Origin: Avoscillospira sp045589035
GTDB lineage: Bacteria > Bacillota > Clostridia > Oscillospirales > Oscillospiraceae
DNA: 18,237 nucleotides
Assembly (NCBI GenBank): GCA_045589035.1
Contig: JAZNFJ010000077.1
Span: 1-18,237 of the forward strand
Direction of reading: 5' to 3'
Shown: positions 1 through 7,710 of the stretch, piece by piece
How the letters are laid out: the number at the start of each line of letters is the position of its first letter
How positions within the stretch are numbered: the first letter of the stretch is position 1
Made by a program: the position numbers and the translations under genes
The notes under the pieces: model-generated
The model's input: only the letters and a program-made list of their open reading frames with translations
Told to the model about the DNA's origin: nothing
Databases searched by the model: none

Positions 1-93
1 CAGCTGGGCATCTGCAATGTCCGCCGCTATTACGAAAATGCCGCCCGTACGGCTGCCATTGCCGGTACGGCAGAACTGCTTTCTGCGGAATAA
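1..93 (+). CDS. C-terminal end of an unidentified protein (partial)
   Basis: Frame 1 is open from the window edge to TAA at 91-93 and gives the last 30 residues of a protein, ending in TAELLSAE. The tail is alanine-rich and probably helical (RRYYENAARTAAIAGTAELL). It is too short to assign to a family. It is taken as a real gene end because the frame is open to the edge, codon use matches the neighbours, and a strong promoter for the next gene starts only about 10 nt after the stop. No terminator hairpin is visible between this stop and that promoter. Confidence 0.5.
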   Translation, partial: QLGICNVRRYYENAARTAAIAGTAELLSAE

Positions 94-103
94 GCCGAAT
101 CTT

Positions 104-132
104 TTGACAAACTGCCGATTTTTCGCTAAAAT
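104..132 (+). promoter_or_regulatory. Sigma-A-type promoter for the dCMP deaminase gene
   Basis: A -35 box TTGACA (104-109) and a -10 box TAAAAT (127-132) are separated by exactly 17 nt. Transcription would start near 139, about 30 nt before the ATG. The -35 box is a perfect consensus match. Confidence 0.75.
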
Positions 133-167
133 AGGGATATCTTGAAGAAAACAGGGGAGTTGTGTTT

Positions 168-662
168 ATGAAACGAACCGATTACATCAGCTGGGACGAG
201 TATTTTCTGGGCATTGCCATGCTGGCGGCAAGAAGAAGCAAGGACCCCAGCACGCAGGTGGGTGCCTGCATCGTATCTCCCGATAACATTATCATTTCCA
301 CGGGCTACAACGGTATGCCCAAGGGTTGCTCTGATGATGAATTTCCCTGGGGCAGAGAAGGTGCGGAAACCAAGTATCCCTTTGTGGTTCATGCGGAACT
401 GAATGCCATCCTCAATGCCAACGGCCGTGACCTGCGGGGCAGCCGCATCTATGTGGCATTGTTCCCCTGCAATGAGTGCGCCAAGGCCATCATCCAGAGC
501 GGCATCAAGGAAGTGCTGTACCTGTCCGATAAGTACGCCACCACTCCCACCACCCTTGCTTCCAAGCGGATGCTGGATGCAGCCGGTGTCAAGTACACCC
601 AGCTGAACCCCACGTTGGAGAGCATTACCCTGGATTTCATTCCCGAAGAAAATAAAAAGTGA
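168..662 (+). CDS. dCMP deaminase (ComEB-type cytidine/deoxycytidylate deaminase)
   Basis: The product, 164 residues, should deaminate dCMP to dUMP in the cytoplasm, feeding thymidylate synthesis. The zinc-dependent cytidine deaminase signature is complete: His75-Ala-Glu77 (zinc ligand and proton shuttle) and Pro100-Cys101-x-x-Cys104 (zinc ligands). The N-terminal SKDPSTQVGACIV stretch and a GYNGMP motif are typical of dCMP deaminases rather than of tRNA or guanine deaminases. The start is ATG 168, because AGGGGAG at 153-159 lies 8 nt upstream; an in-frame GTG at 162 would leave only 2 nt. The gene is a single-gene unit, with its own promoter at 104-132 and a terminator at 677-709. The length is normal for the family, and no residue is missing. 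Confidence 0.93.
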   Translation: MKRTDYISWDEYFLGIAMLAARRSKDPSTQVGACIVSPDNIIISTGYNGMPKGCSDDEFPWGREGAETKYPFVVHAELNAILNANGRDLRGSRIYVALFPCNECAKAIIQSGIKEVLYLSDKYATTPTTLASKRMLDAAGVKYTQLNPTLESITLDFIPEENKK

Positions 663-676
663 TTTTGTTCGCAAAG

Positions 677-709
677 GACACCCGACCGAGATGTTGGGTG
701 TCTTTTTTT
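677..709 (+). terminator. Intrinsic terminator after the dCMP deaminase gene
   Basis: GACACCC (677-683) pairs with GGGTGTC (696-702). The stem can extend inward by three pairs (684-686 with 693-695, one a G-U wobble). Seven Ts follow at 703-709. It starts 15 nt after the stop codon. Confidence 0.85.
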
Positions 710-724
710 ATTTAAAACGCAATA

Positions 725-753
725 TTGAATTTTGTCGGAAGTTGTGATAAGAT
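725..753 (+). promoter_or_regulatory. Promoter for the NSS transporter gene, extended -10
   Basis: The -35 box TTGAAT (725-730) and -10 box TAAGAT (748-753) are 17 nt apart, and TG at 745-746 gives an extended -10 element. It lies between the deaminase terminator and the transporter start at 793. Confidence 0.65.
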
Positions 754-792
754 AACCGGGATTTTTGCTTCGGAAGGAAATGGAAAACGATT

Positions 793-2184
793 ATGGAAAA
801 GAAAAGAAGTAATTTTTCCGGATCCATCGGTTTTGTGCTGGCTGCAGCCGGCAGTGCCGTCGGTCTGGGCAACATCTGGAGATTCCCCTATCTGGCTGCC
901 AAAGATGGCGGCGGTGTGTTCCTGCTGTGCTATGTGATTTTGGCACTGACCTTTGGCTTTGCTCTTCTGACCACAGAGATCGCCATCGGCAGAAAGACCG
1001 GACAGAGCCCTCTGACGGCTTATGGTGTTCTGCACGGCAAGTTTAAGTGGATCGGTGTTATCGCCTGTATCATTCCTGCTATCATCCTGCCTTACTACAG
1101 TGTGGTTGGCGGTTGGATTCTCAAGTACCTGTCCCTCTATGTCACCGGTAATGGTGCCGCGCCTGTTCAGAGCGGTTATTTTGGGGATTTCATTGCCCTG
1201 CAGTGGGAGCCTGTGATCTGGTTTGTTGTGTTCCTTTCCGTTACCGCCTTTGTGGTCTACAAGGGTGTCAACAATGGCATTGAGAAGATGTCCAAGGTCA
1301 TGATGCCCATTCTGCTGGTGCTGATCATTGCCATCGCCTGCTTCTCTCTGACTCTCTCCCATACCGATGCCAACGGTGTCACTCGTACCGGTCTGGAGGG
1401 TTTGAAGATCTATGCCGTGCCCAACTTCACCGGCATGACCTTCGGCGACTTTGTCCATGTGCTGATGGATGCCATGGGTCAGCTGTTCTACTCCATCTCT
1501 GTCGCCATGGGTATTATGATCACCTACGGCTCCTATGTGAAGAAGGAGACCAATCTGGTCAAGTCTGTCAACCAGATCGAACTTTTTGATACCATTGTGG
1601 CATTCCTGGCCGGTCTGATGATCGTGCCTGCTGTCTACACCTTTATGGGTACTGAGGGTATGACCGAAGGCACCGGCCTCATGTTTGTGTCTTTGCCCAA
1701 GGTTTTTGATGCCATGGGCGGCATTGGTACTGCTGTTGCCATTGTGTTCTTTATCATGGTCACTTTTGCGGCGCTGACATCTTCTGTGTCCATCATGGAA
1801 GCCGTTGTCGCCAGCTTCATGGACAAGTTCCATATGGAACGGAAACAGGCCACTCTGGTTGTAGCTGCTTTGACTCTGGTGCTGGGCTTTGTGGTCTGCC
1901 TGGGCTACAATGTCTGGAAGTTCTCTCTGACCCTGCCCAACGGCACGGTGGCGCAGATTCTGGATGTTATGGACTATGCTGCCAACTACATTCTCATGCC
2001 TGTGGTTGCTATTGGTACCTGCCTTCTGGTTGGCTGGTTCGTCATGCCCAAGACTGTCATTGACGAAGTCACCATTGGCGGTCTGAAGTTCGGCAGAGAA
2101 AAACTCTATGTGGTCATGGTCAAGTTTGTGACTCCTGTGATGCTGCTTCTGCTGCTGGCACAGGCTCTGGGTCTGCTGGTATAA
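793..2184 (+). CDS. Sodium-dependent transporter, NSS/SNF family (amino-acid symporter)
   Basis: This is a 463-residue integral membrane protein of the neurotransmitter:sodium symporter family, whose bacterial members (LeuT, MhsT, TnaT, Tyt1) import amino acids with Na+. TM1 carries the hallmark unwound motif SAVGLGNIWRFPY at residues 21-33, with the extracellular-gate Arg at residue 30. TM8 carries ALTSSVS at 327-333, where the Thr and Ser correspond to the LeuT Na2 site. Hydrophobic segments run throughout, consistent with 11-12 helices. ATG 793 is preferred because the conserved TM1 follows immediately; the nearest Shine-Dalgarno, GGAAGGA at 772-778, is rather distant (14 nt). The gene stands alone between its own promoter and terminator. 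The substrate cannot be read from sequence; aromatic or branched amino acids are plausible by family. Confidence 0.93.
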   Translation: MEKKRSNFSGSIGFVLAAAGSAVGLGNIWRFPYLAAKDGGGVFLLCYVILALTFGFALLTTEIAIGRKTGQSPLTAYGVLHGKFKWIGVIACIIPAIILPYYSVVGGWILKYLSLYVTGNGAAPVQSGYFGDFIALQWEPVIWFVVFLSVTAFVVYKGVNNGIEKMSKVMMPILLVLIIAIACFSLTLSHTDANGVTRTGLEGLKIYAVPNFTGMTFGDFVHVLMDAMGQLFYSISVAMGIMITYGSYVKKETNLVKSVNQIELFDTIVAFLAGLMIVPAVYTFMGTEGMTEGTGLMFVSLPKVFDAMGGIGTAVAIVFFIMVTFAALTSSVSIMEAVVASFMDKFHMERKQATLVVAALTLVLGFVVCLGYNVWKFSLTLPNGTVAQILDVMDYAANYILMPVVAIGTCLLVGWFVMPKTVIDEVTIGGLKFGREKLYVVMVKFVTPVMLLLLLAQALGLLV

Positions 2185-2190
2185 AAATCA

Positions 2191-2220
2191 AGACGGGATG
2201 GTTCGCCATCCCGTCTTTTT
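2191..2220 (+). terminator. Strong intrinsic terminator after the NSS gene
   Basis: An 11-bp perfect stem (AGACGGGATGG at 2191-2201 with 2206-2216) closes a TTCG tetraloop, and a T-run ends at 2220. As at upstream A2184-2187 provides an A-run, it could also act on the other strand. Confidence 0.92.
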
Positions 2221-2314
2221 GTATAGCAAGCGACCAAAAGGGGAAGTGTACAAAGTAGACAAAGAAAATGCCGGGATTTCTGCGGTTTTTTTACTTCGCA
2301 CTTCATGTCAGAAC

Positions 2315-2343
2315 TTGACTATTTTTGCCCTTTGCGATATGAT
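2315..2343 (+). promoter_or_regulatory. Promoter of the carAB operon
   Basis: The -35 box TTGACT (2315-2320) and -10 box TATGAT (2338-2343) have 17-nt spacing. Start of transcription is expected near 2350, leaving a leader of about 197 nt before carA. The stretch 2221-2314 upstream holds no gene, and I saw no convincing site in it. Confidence 0.8.
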
Positions 2344-2383
2344 ATCTAGGTATGAAACGATGCTGAAAGGAGCGTAACCGATT

Positions 2384-2476
2384 ATGATGAATACGATGGC
2401 AATCGGCTCTTTGGTTCACACTTGTTACGATCCCGGTCAGGTCGGGTTTTTGTTTCCGTTTCGGTTTTTTCGATGA
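2384..2476 (+). CDS. Putative leader peptide of carAB (30 codons, Phe-rich end)
   Basis: A short ORF begins ATG-ATG at 2384, 11 nt after AAAGGAG (2366-2372), and ends at TGA 2474-2476, 70 nt before carA. The last ten residues read GFLFPFRFFR, because the coding strand is almost all T there (five UUU Phe codons). E. coli PyrL has a comparable Phe-rich segment over the U-rich pause region. The final codons coincide with the 5' arm of the terminator helix, so a ribosome finishing this ORF would cover that arm. The peptide itself probably has no function. It is too short for compositional proof, so it rests on position and on the ribosome binding site. Confidence 0.45.
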   Translation: MMNTMAIGSLVHTCYDPGQVGFLFPFRFFR

Positions 2477-2522
2477 GTTTGTTTCCCTTTTTGGGTGCTG
2501 CTTTCGGAAAAGCCGTTTTTTT
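2462..2522 (+). terminator. Attenuator terminator upstream of carA
   Basis: Positions 2462-2473 (CGGTTTTTTCGA) pair with 2504-2515 (TCGGAAAAGCCG) over 12 consecutive base pairs, two of them G-U wobbles, enclosing a 30-nt loop and followed directly by seven Ts (2516-2522). A competing local hairpin, GCTTT (2500-2504) with AAAGC (2509-2513), can form instead. It lies between the operon promoter and carA, so it is placed to regulate carA rather than to end an upstream gene. Confidence 0.5.
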
Positions 2523-2546
2523 ATAAGCTGAGAAGGATGTGACAGC

Positions 2547-3608
2547 ATGAAGAAGAGATATTTGATTTTGGAAGACGGCACGATTTTTCAGGGTTGGGCC
2601 TTTGGTGCAGACAAGGCTGTGATGGGCGAACTGGTGTTTAACACCAGCGTGGTCGGTTATGTGGAAAACCTCACCGACCCCCGTTACTGCGGTCAAATTT
2701 TGATGCAGACCTTCCCCGCTGTGGGCAACTACGGCATCATGGAGGAGGATTTTGAAGGCAAGCCTCTGCTGAACGGCTATGTGGTCAAGGAATTCTGCAA
2801 TCTGCCCAGCAATTTCCGCTGTGAGTACGATCTGGATACCTTCCTGAAGAACCATGACATCCCCGGCCTGTGCGGTGTGGATACCCGTGAGCTGACCAAC
2901 CGAATCCGTGAATACGGCGTGGTCAATGCCATGATCACCGAGAAGCTGCCGGAGGTCTTTGAAGAGATCGCCGCCTATACCGCCGAAGATACCGTGGCAA
3001 AGGCCACCTGCGAAGCATCCTATGTCTGCGAGGCAGAAGGGGAACTGCAGGCCCATGTGGTGCTGGTGGACTACGGTGTTCTGAAGAGCCTCATCTGTTC
3101 TCTGACCGGCCACGGCTGCAAGGTGACGGTGGTACCTGCCTTTACCTCCGCAGATGACATTCTGGCGCTGGACCCCGACGGCATTGTCCTGTCCGGCGGC
3201 CCCGGCAACCCTGCCGAAAACACCGCCTGCATTGAAGTCATCAAGGCGCTGGTTGGCAAGAAGCCCATGATGGCTGTGGGTCTGGGTCACCAGATGCTGG
3301 CCATTGCCATGGGTGGCAAGACCCAGAAGATGAAATACGGTCACCGTGGCGGCAACCAGCCCTGCCGTGACCTCAACGGCACCAGAACCTATATCACCGC
3401 CCAGAACCACGGCTATAAGGTTCTGGCAGAGACGGTTCCCAATGCCGAAGAGACCTTCCGTAATGTCAATGACGGCTCCAACGAAGGTCTCAACTATCCC
3501 GAACACAAGGCATTTTCCGTGCAGTTCCATCCCGATGGCTGCACCACCGGCGCAAGCAATGCCAATATGCTGTACAACCGTTTCATGACCATGATGAAGG
3601 AGGGTTAA
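2547..3608 (+). CDS. carA: Carbamoyl phosphate synthase small subunit, glutaminase triad altered
   Basis: The product has 353 residues. The N-terminal CPSase small-chain domain occupies about residues 1-150 (LEDGTIFQGWAFG, FNTSVVGYVENLTDPRY, GVDTRELTNRIRE). The class I glutamine amidotransferase domain spans about 170-350 (SGGPGNP, LGHQ, GHRGGNQP, QNHGY). In active enzymes this domain releases ammonia from glutamine for the large subunit. Here the nucleophile motif G-x-C-L-G-H-Q reads AVGLGHQ, with Gly245 (codon GGT, 3279-3281) replacing Cys. The C-terminal H-P-E motif reads H328-P-D330, so Glu is Asp. Glutamine hydrolysis by the usual mechanism is therefore unlikely, and ammonia may be the nitrogen source. 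The reading frame is intact and conserved elsewhere, so this is not simple decay. AAGGA at 2533-2537 is 9 nt before ATG. carB follows after 3 nt. Confidence 0.95.
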   Translation: MKKRYLILEDGTIFQGWAFGADKAVMGELVFNTSVVGYVENLTDPRYCGQILMQTFPAVGNYGIMEEDFEGKPLLNGYVVKEFCNLPSNFRCEYDLDTFLKNHDIPGLCGVDTRELTNRIREYGVVNAMITEKLPEVFEEIAAYTAEDTVAKATCEASYVCEAEGELQAHVVLVDYGVLKSLICSLTGHGCKVTVVPAFTSADDILALDPDGIVLSGGPGNPAENTACIEVIKALVGKKPMMAVGLGHQMLAIAMGGKTQKMKYGHRGGNQPCRDLNGTRTYITAQNHGYKVLAETVPNAEETFRNVNDGSNEGLNYPEHKAFSVQFHPDGCTTGASNANMLYNRFMTMMKEG

Positions 3609-3611
3609 ACA

Positions 3612-6600
3612 ATGCCGCTGAATCCGCAGATCAAAAAAGTTCTTGTTATCGGCTCCGGCCCCATCGTCATCGGTCAGGCAGCAGAGTTTGACTATGCCGG
3701 TGCCCAGGCCTGCCGCGTTCTGAAAGAAGCCGGTCTGGATGTGGTGCTGGTCAACTCCAACCCCGCCACCATCATGACCGACAATGCTATGGCTGACGAG
3801 ATCTATCTGGAGCCCCTGACCTCTCAGACCATTAAGCGTATCATCGAAAAAGAAAAGCCCGATTCCATGCTGGCCGGTCTTGGCGGTCAGGTTGGTCTGA
3901 CCATTGCCATGGAGCTGAACAAGGAAGGCTTCCTGGAAAAGAACAATGTCCGATTGCTTGGCACCAATGCCGAGTCCATTTCCAAGGCAGAGGACCGTCA
4001 GCTGTTCAAGGACACCATGGACAGCATCAACCAGCCTACCATCGCTTCCGATATTGCCAATACCCTGGAAGAATCTCTGGAAATCGCGGATCGTATCGGC
4101 TATCCCGTCATTGTCCGTCCTGCCTTTACCCTGGGCGGCGCAGGCGGCGGTGTGGCCTATACCGAAGAAGAACTGCGTATCGTTGCCCGTACGGGTCTGG
4201 ATACCTCTCCCATCACGCAGATTCTGGTCGAGCGCTATATCAAGGGCTGGAAAGAAGTGGAGTTTGAAACCATGCGCGATGCCGCCGGCAATGCCATTGC
4301 CGTCTGCTCCATGGAAAACTTCGACCCCGTCGGTGTCCATACCGGCGACTCCATCGTTGTGGCCCCTGCTCTGACTCTGGCGCAGAAAGAATACCAGATG
4401 CTCCGCAAGGCTGCTCTGGACATTGTGGAAGCCTTGGAAATCGTGGGCGGCTGTAACTGCCAGTTTGCTCTGAACCCCGAAAGCTTCGAGTATGCTGTTA
4501 TCGAGGTCAACCCCAGAGTTTCCCGTTCTTCCGCTCTGGCTTCCAAGGCCACCGGCTATCCCATTGCAAAAATCACCACCAAGGTGGCTCTGGGCTATAC
4601 CCTGGATGAGATCACCAACGACATCACCGGCAAGACCTGCGCCTGCTTCGAGCCTGCCGTGGACTATGTGGTTGTCAAGTTCCCCAAGTGGCCCTTTGAT
4701 AAGTTCTATGGCTCCAGCCGCGAACTGGGCACCCAGATGAAGGCCACCGGCGAGGTCATGTCCATCGCTCCCAGCTTCGAAATGGCCATCATGAAGGCCG
4801 TCCGCGGCGCCGAGATCGGTCTGGACACCCTCAATGCCAAGCCCATTTCCGATGAGACCCTGGAAGAGCGGCTGAACCATCAGGATGACCGCCGCCTGTT
4901 CACCGTCTTTGAGGCACTGAAGGCCGGCTGGTCCATTGATGACATTCACCGCATCACCATGATCGATGAATGGTTCCTGGGCAAGCTGCTCAATCTGGTG
5001 GAATTTGAAAAGACCATCGCCGGCGTGCAACTGGACAAGAAGGAATACATGAAGGCCAAGCGTCTGGGCTATACAGACAAGGCGCTGGAGCGCATCACCG
5101 GTCATGAACTGCCTCCCAAGAAGTGGGCATACTACAAAATGGTCGATACCTGCGCCGCAGAGTACAATGCCACTACCCCTTACTTCTATTCTACCTTCGA
5201 TAGCTTCTGCGAAGCCCGCAGATTCCGCCGTTCCGGCAGACCTGTCGTCATGGTTCTGGGTTCCGGCCCCATCCGGATCGGTCAGGGCATCGAATTTGAC
5301 TATTCCTCCGTCCATTGTGTGTGGACCCTGAAGGAATTGGGCTACGATGTGGTCATCGTCAACAACAACCCCGAAACCGTGTCCACTGACTACGATACGG
5401 CCGACCGCCTGTACTTCGAGCCTCTGACCCCCGAAGATGTTATGAACATCATCGAGGTGGAGAAACCTGTGGGTGTCGTGGTGGCCTTCGGCGGTCAGAC
5501 CGCTATTAAGCTGACCGAGTTCCTGGATAAGAGCGGTGTGCCGATTTTGGGCACCAGCCGTGACAGCATCGACCTGGCAGAAGACCGCGCAAGATTTGAT
5601 GCCCTGCTGGAGGAATTCAGCATCCGCAGACCCAAGGGCAGAGGTGTCGACTCTCTGGAAGATGCACTGGAAACCGCAGAGATGCTGGGCTATCCTGTAC
5701 TGCTGCGTCCTTCCTATGTCATCGGCGGTCAGAATATGGTCATTGCCCATGAGGCAGAGGATGTCCGTGTCTACATGGAAATGATCCTCAACCAGGGCAT
5801 TGAAAACTCCGTCCTGGTGGATAAGTATATGAGCGGCATGGAACTGGAAGTGGATGTCATTTCCGACGGTGTCGATGTGCTGATCCCCGGTATCATGCGC
5901 CACGTGGAGCGGGCCGGTGTCCACTCTGGCGACTCCATCGCGGTCTATCCGCCCTTCGGCATGACCGACCGCATGATCGAAAATGTGGTGGAAGTTTCCA
6001 CCAAGCTGGCGCTGGCCATGAAGACCAAGGGTCTGGTCAACATCCAGTACCTGTTCTACAACGGCAAGCTCTATGTCATCGAAGTGAACCCCAGAGCTTC
6101 CCGTACCATCCCCTATATTTCCAAGGTCACTGGCGTTCCCATGGTCGATCTGGCAACCCGCGTCATGATGGGTGCCCCTCTGAAGGATCTGGGCTTCGGT
6201 GTGGGCCTGTATCCCACGCCTCCTTACTTCTGTGTCAAGGTGCCTGTGTTCTCCTTCGAGAAGCTGTCTGATGCCAACTCCCGTCTGGGCCCCGAAATGA
6301 AATCCACCGGCGAAGCATTGGGTCTGGGCCGTACCATGACCGAGGCCCTGTTCAAGGGTCTGACTTCCTCCGGTATGTCTGTTGCATCTGTGCAGCCCGG
6401 TAAGCGTCTGGGTGCGCTGATCTCCGTGGATGACCACGATCTGCTGGAAGTGGTGGGTCTGGCAAAGAAGCTGGATGATCTGGGCATTGCCATGTATGCC
6501 ACTCCCAAGACTGCCATGGCCATCGAAAAGCTGGGTATTTCTGTCCAGCAGGTCAAGTCCATCAAGGAATCCGACCATATCTTCGATGTGCTGGAAAGCG

Positions 6601-7646
6601 GAGATGTGAACTTTATCGTCTATACCGGTGATCTGGTGGTTTCCACCTACGACCACTTCCGTGTGCTCCACCGCAGAGCCATGCAGCTGTCCATTCCCTG
6701 TCTGACCTCTCTGGATACCGCCAACGCACTGGCGGATATTATGGCAAGCCGCTTCACTCAGGATAACACCGAGCTGGTGGATATCAACAACATGCGCCGC
6801 AGCCATACCCAGCTGAAGTTCTACAAGATGGAAGGCACCGGCAATGACTATATCATCTTCGATAACCGGGATGGCATCATCAACTGCCCTGAATCCCTGT
6901 GCATTTCCGAGTGCGACCGCCATTATGGTATCGGCGCTGACGGTATCTGCCTCATTGAAAACTCTGATGTGGCCGATGCGAAGCTGATCTTCTTCAACCG
7001 TGACGGCAGCCGCGGTGCCATGGCCGGCAACTGCATCCGCTGTGCCGGTAAGTACCTGTACGACAACGGTATTGTGGAAAGCGATGAGATTTCTCTGGAA
7101 ACTCCCGCCGGTATCCGCAATCTGAAGCTGTATGTGTCCAACGGCAAGGTTTCCACTGTGGATGTGGGCATGGGCAAGCCCAACCTGGATCCCAAGAGCC
7201 TGCCCTGCACCATTCCCGAGGAGAAACTGGTCAGCTATCCTGCTGTCATCGGCGGCAGAAAGTGGGAAATCACCTGCGTCAGCATGGGCAACCCCCATTG
7301 CGTGGTGTTCTGCGGTGAGATCGGTTCTCTGGATCTGGATGTGCTGGGTCCCCAGTTTGAGAACGCACCCATCTTCCCCAAGCGTACCAATACGGAATTT
7401 GTCCGCGTGGTCAATAAGAATACCCTGAAGATGCGCTGCTTCGAGCGCGGCAGCGGTGAAACCCTGGCCTGCGGCACCGGTGCCTGTGCAGCGGTGGTGG
7501 CAGCGGTGGAGAACGGCTTCTGCAATAAGGATGAGGAAATCACCGTTCAGGTCAAGGGCGGCGAGCTCTATGTCCGCTATACCGACGAAGGTGTTTCCCT
7601 GGCAGGTAATGCCCGTCTGGTCTACACCGGCGAAATGGAATACTAA
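3612..7646 (+). CDS. carB-dapF: Fusion of carbamoyl phosphate synthase large subunit and diaminopimelate epimerase
   Basis: One uninterrupted frame of 1344 codons encodes two enzymes. Residues 1 to about 1060 are a complete CarB: two ATP-grasp halves, each opening with a GSGPI-IGQ motif (near residues 14 and 554), the oligomerisation segment (AEYNATTPYFYSTF) between them, and a C-terminal MGS-like allosteric domain (about 940-1055). It makes carbamoyl phosphate for pyrimidines and arginine. Residues 1068-1344 are a full-length DapF (LKFYKMEGTGNDY start), which isomerises LL- to meso-diaminopimelate for lysine and peptidoglycan. Both catalytic cysteines are present: Cys1144 in GNCIRC and Cys1287 in ACGTGAC. 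The joint is about seven residues with no stop. The internal ATGs at 6792 and 6828 have no clear ribosome binding site. AAGGAGG (3597-3603) precedes the ATG by 8 nt. A terminator follows. Production of a single polypeptide is inferred from the frame. Confidence 0.93.
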   Translation: MPLNPQIKKVLVIGSGPIVIGQAAEFDYAGAQACRVLKEAGLDVVLVNSNPATIMTDNAMADEIYLEPLTSQTIKRIIEKEKPDSMLAGLGGQVGLTIAMELNKEGFLEKNNVRLLGTNAESISKAEDRQLFKDTMDSINQPTIASDIANTLEESLEIADRIGYPVIVRPAFTLGGAGGGVAYTEEELRIVARTGLDTSPITQILVERYIKGWKEVEFETMRDAAGNAIAVCSMENFDPVGVHTGDSIVVAPALTLAQKEYQMLRKAALDIVEALEIVGGCNCQFALNPESFEYAVIEVNPRVSRSSALASKATGYPIAKITTKVALGYTLDEITNDITGKTCACFEPAVDYVVVKFPKWPFDKFYGSSRELGTQMKATGEVMSIAPSFEMAIMKAVRGAEIGLDTLNAKPISDETLEERLNHQDDRRLFTVFEALKAGWSIDDIHRITMIDEWFLGKLLNLVEFEKTIAGVQLDKKEYMKAKRLGYTDKALERITGHELPPKKWAYYKMVDTCAAEYNATTPYFYSTFDSFCEARRFRRSGRPVVMVLGSGPIRIGQGIEFDYSSVHCVWTLKELGYDVVIVNNNPETVSTDYDTADRLYFEPLTPEDVMNIIEVEKPVGVVVAFGGQTAIKLTEFLDKSGVPILGTSRDSIDLAEDRARFDALLEEFSIRRPKGRGVDSLEDALETAEMLGYPVLLRPSYVIGGQNMVIAHEAEDVRVYMEMILNQGIENSVLVDKYMSGMELEVDVISDGVDVLIPGIMRHVERAGVHSGDSIAVYPPFGMTDRMIENVVEVSTKLALAMKTKGLVNIQYLFYNGKLYVIEVNPRASRTIPYISKVTGVPMVDLATRVMMGAPLKDLGFGVGLYPTPPYFCVKVPVFSFEKLSDANSRLGPEMKSTGEALGLGRTMTEALFKGLTSSGMSVASVQPGKRLGALISVDDHDLLEVVGLAKKLDDLGIAMYATPKTAMAIEKLGISVQQVKSIKESDHIFDVLESGDVNFIVYTGDLVVSTYDHFRVLHRRAMQLSIPCLTSLDTANALADIMASRFTQDNTELVDINNMRRSHTQLKFYKMEGTGNDYIIFDNRDGIINCPESLCISECDRHYGIGADGICLIENSDVADAKLIFFNRDGSRGAMAGNCIRCAGKYLYDNGIVESDEISLETPAGIRNLKLYVSNGKVSTVDVGMGKPNLDPKSLPCTIPEEKLVSYPAVIGGRKWEITCVSMGNPHCVVFCGEIGSLDLDVLGPQFENAPIFPKRTNTEFVRVVNKNTLKMRCFERGSGETLACGTGACAAVVAAVENGFCNKDEEITVQVKGGELYVRYTDEGVSLAGNARLVYTGEMEY

Positions 7647-7654
7647 TGAAACGA

Positions 7655-7687
7655 AATCCCCGGGTGCATGGCATCCGGGGATTTTTT
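7655..7687 (+). terminator. Intrinsic terminator of the carAB-dapF operon
   Basis: AATCCCCGG (7655-7663) pairs with CCGGGGATT (7675-7683). The stem continues inward with 7664-7667 and 7671-7674 around a 3-nt loop, and Ts run to 7687. It starts 9 nt after the stop codon. Confidence 0.92.
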
Positions 7688-7710
7688 GTATCGAGATTGG
7701 AAAATTTTTC

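Larger units (their letters stand above)
2350..2546 (+). promoter_or_regulatory. carAB leader region, putative transcription attenuator
   Basis: This transcribed but mostly non-coding region holds, in order, a ribosome binding site (AAAGGAG, 2366-2372), a 30-codon leader ORF (2384-2476), a markedly U-rich stretch (2447-2470), a terminator helix formed between 2462-2473 and 2504-2515, a T-run (2516-2522), and the carA ribosome binding site (AAGGA, 2533-2537). The arrangement matches the logic of the enterobacterial pyrBI leader, where translation up to a U-rich tract prevents termination when UTP is scarce. An alternative is a PyrR-type binding loop: 2430-2442 loosely resembles the PyrR consensus but needs an extra base, so this is less favoured. 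The regulatory function is inference; the elements themselves are visible. Confidence 0.5.

Noticed and set aside
162..167. GTG 162 as start of the dCMP deaminase
   Set aside because: It would sit only 2 nt from AGGGGAG; ATG 168 has 8-nt spacing and gives the usual N-terminus.
2221..2314. Searched for a gene, repeat or second terminator between the NSS terminator and the car promoter
   Set aside because: Only a 3-bp CCG/CGG stem before a T-run (about 2271-2291) was found, too weak to call.
2430..2446. PyrR-binding-loop-like sequence in the carAB leader, with a 4-bp CCCG/CGGG hairpin and T-run
   Set aside because: It fits the PyrR consensus only with an inserted base, and the 4-bp stem is weak. 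Kept only as an alternative explanation of the leader.
6792..6830. Possible independent start of dapF at internal ATG 6792 or 6828
   Set aside because: No Shine-Dalgarno sequence lies at proper distance upstream, and the frame is continuous with carB. A fusion is the simpler reading.
2382..7298. A very long minus-strand open frame (about 1638 codons) antisense to carAB-dapF
   Set aside because: Its translation is low-complexity (His, Gly, Gln, Asp, Ile rich) with no recognisable domain. It mirrors the codon bias of carA, carB and dapF, whose plus-strand products are unambiguous. Similar antisense frames lie opposite other strong genes here (712-1833, 8063-10144, 15823-17628).
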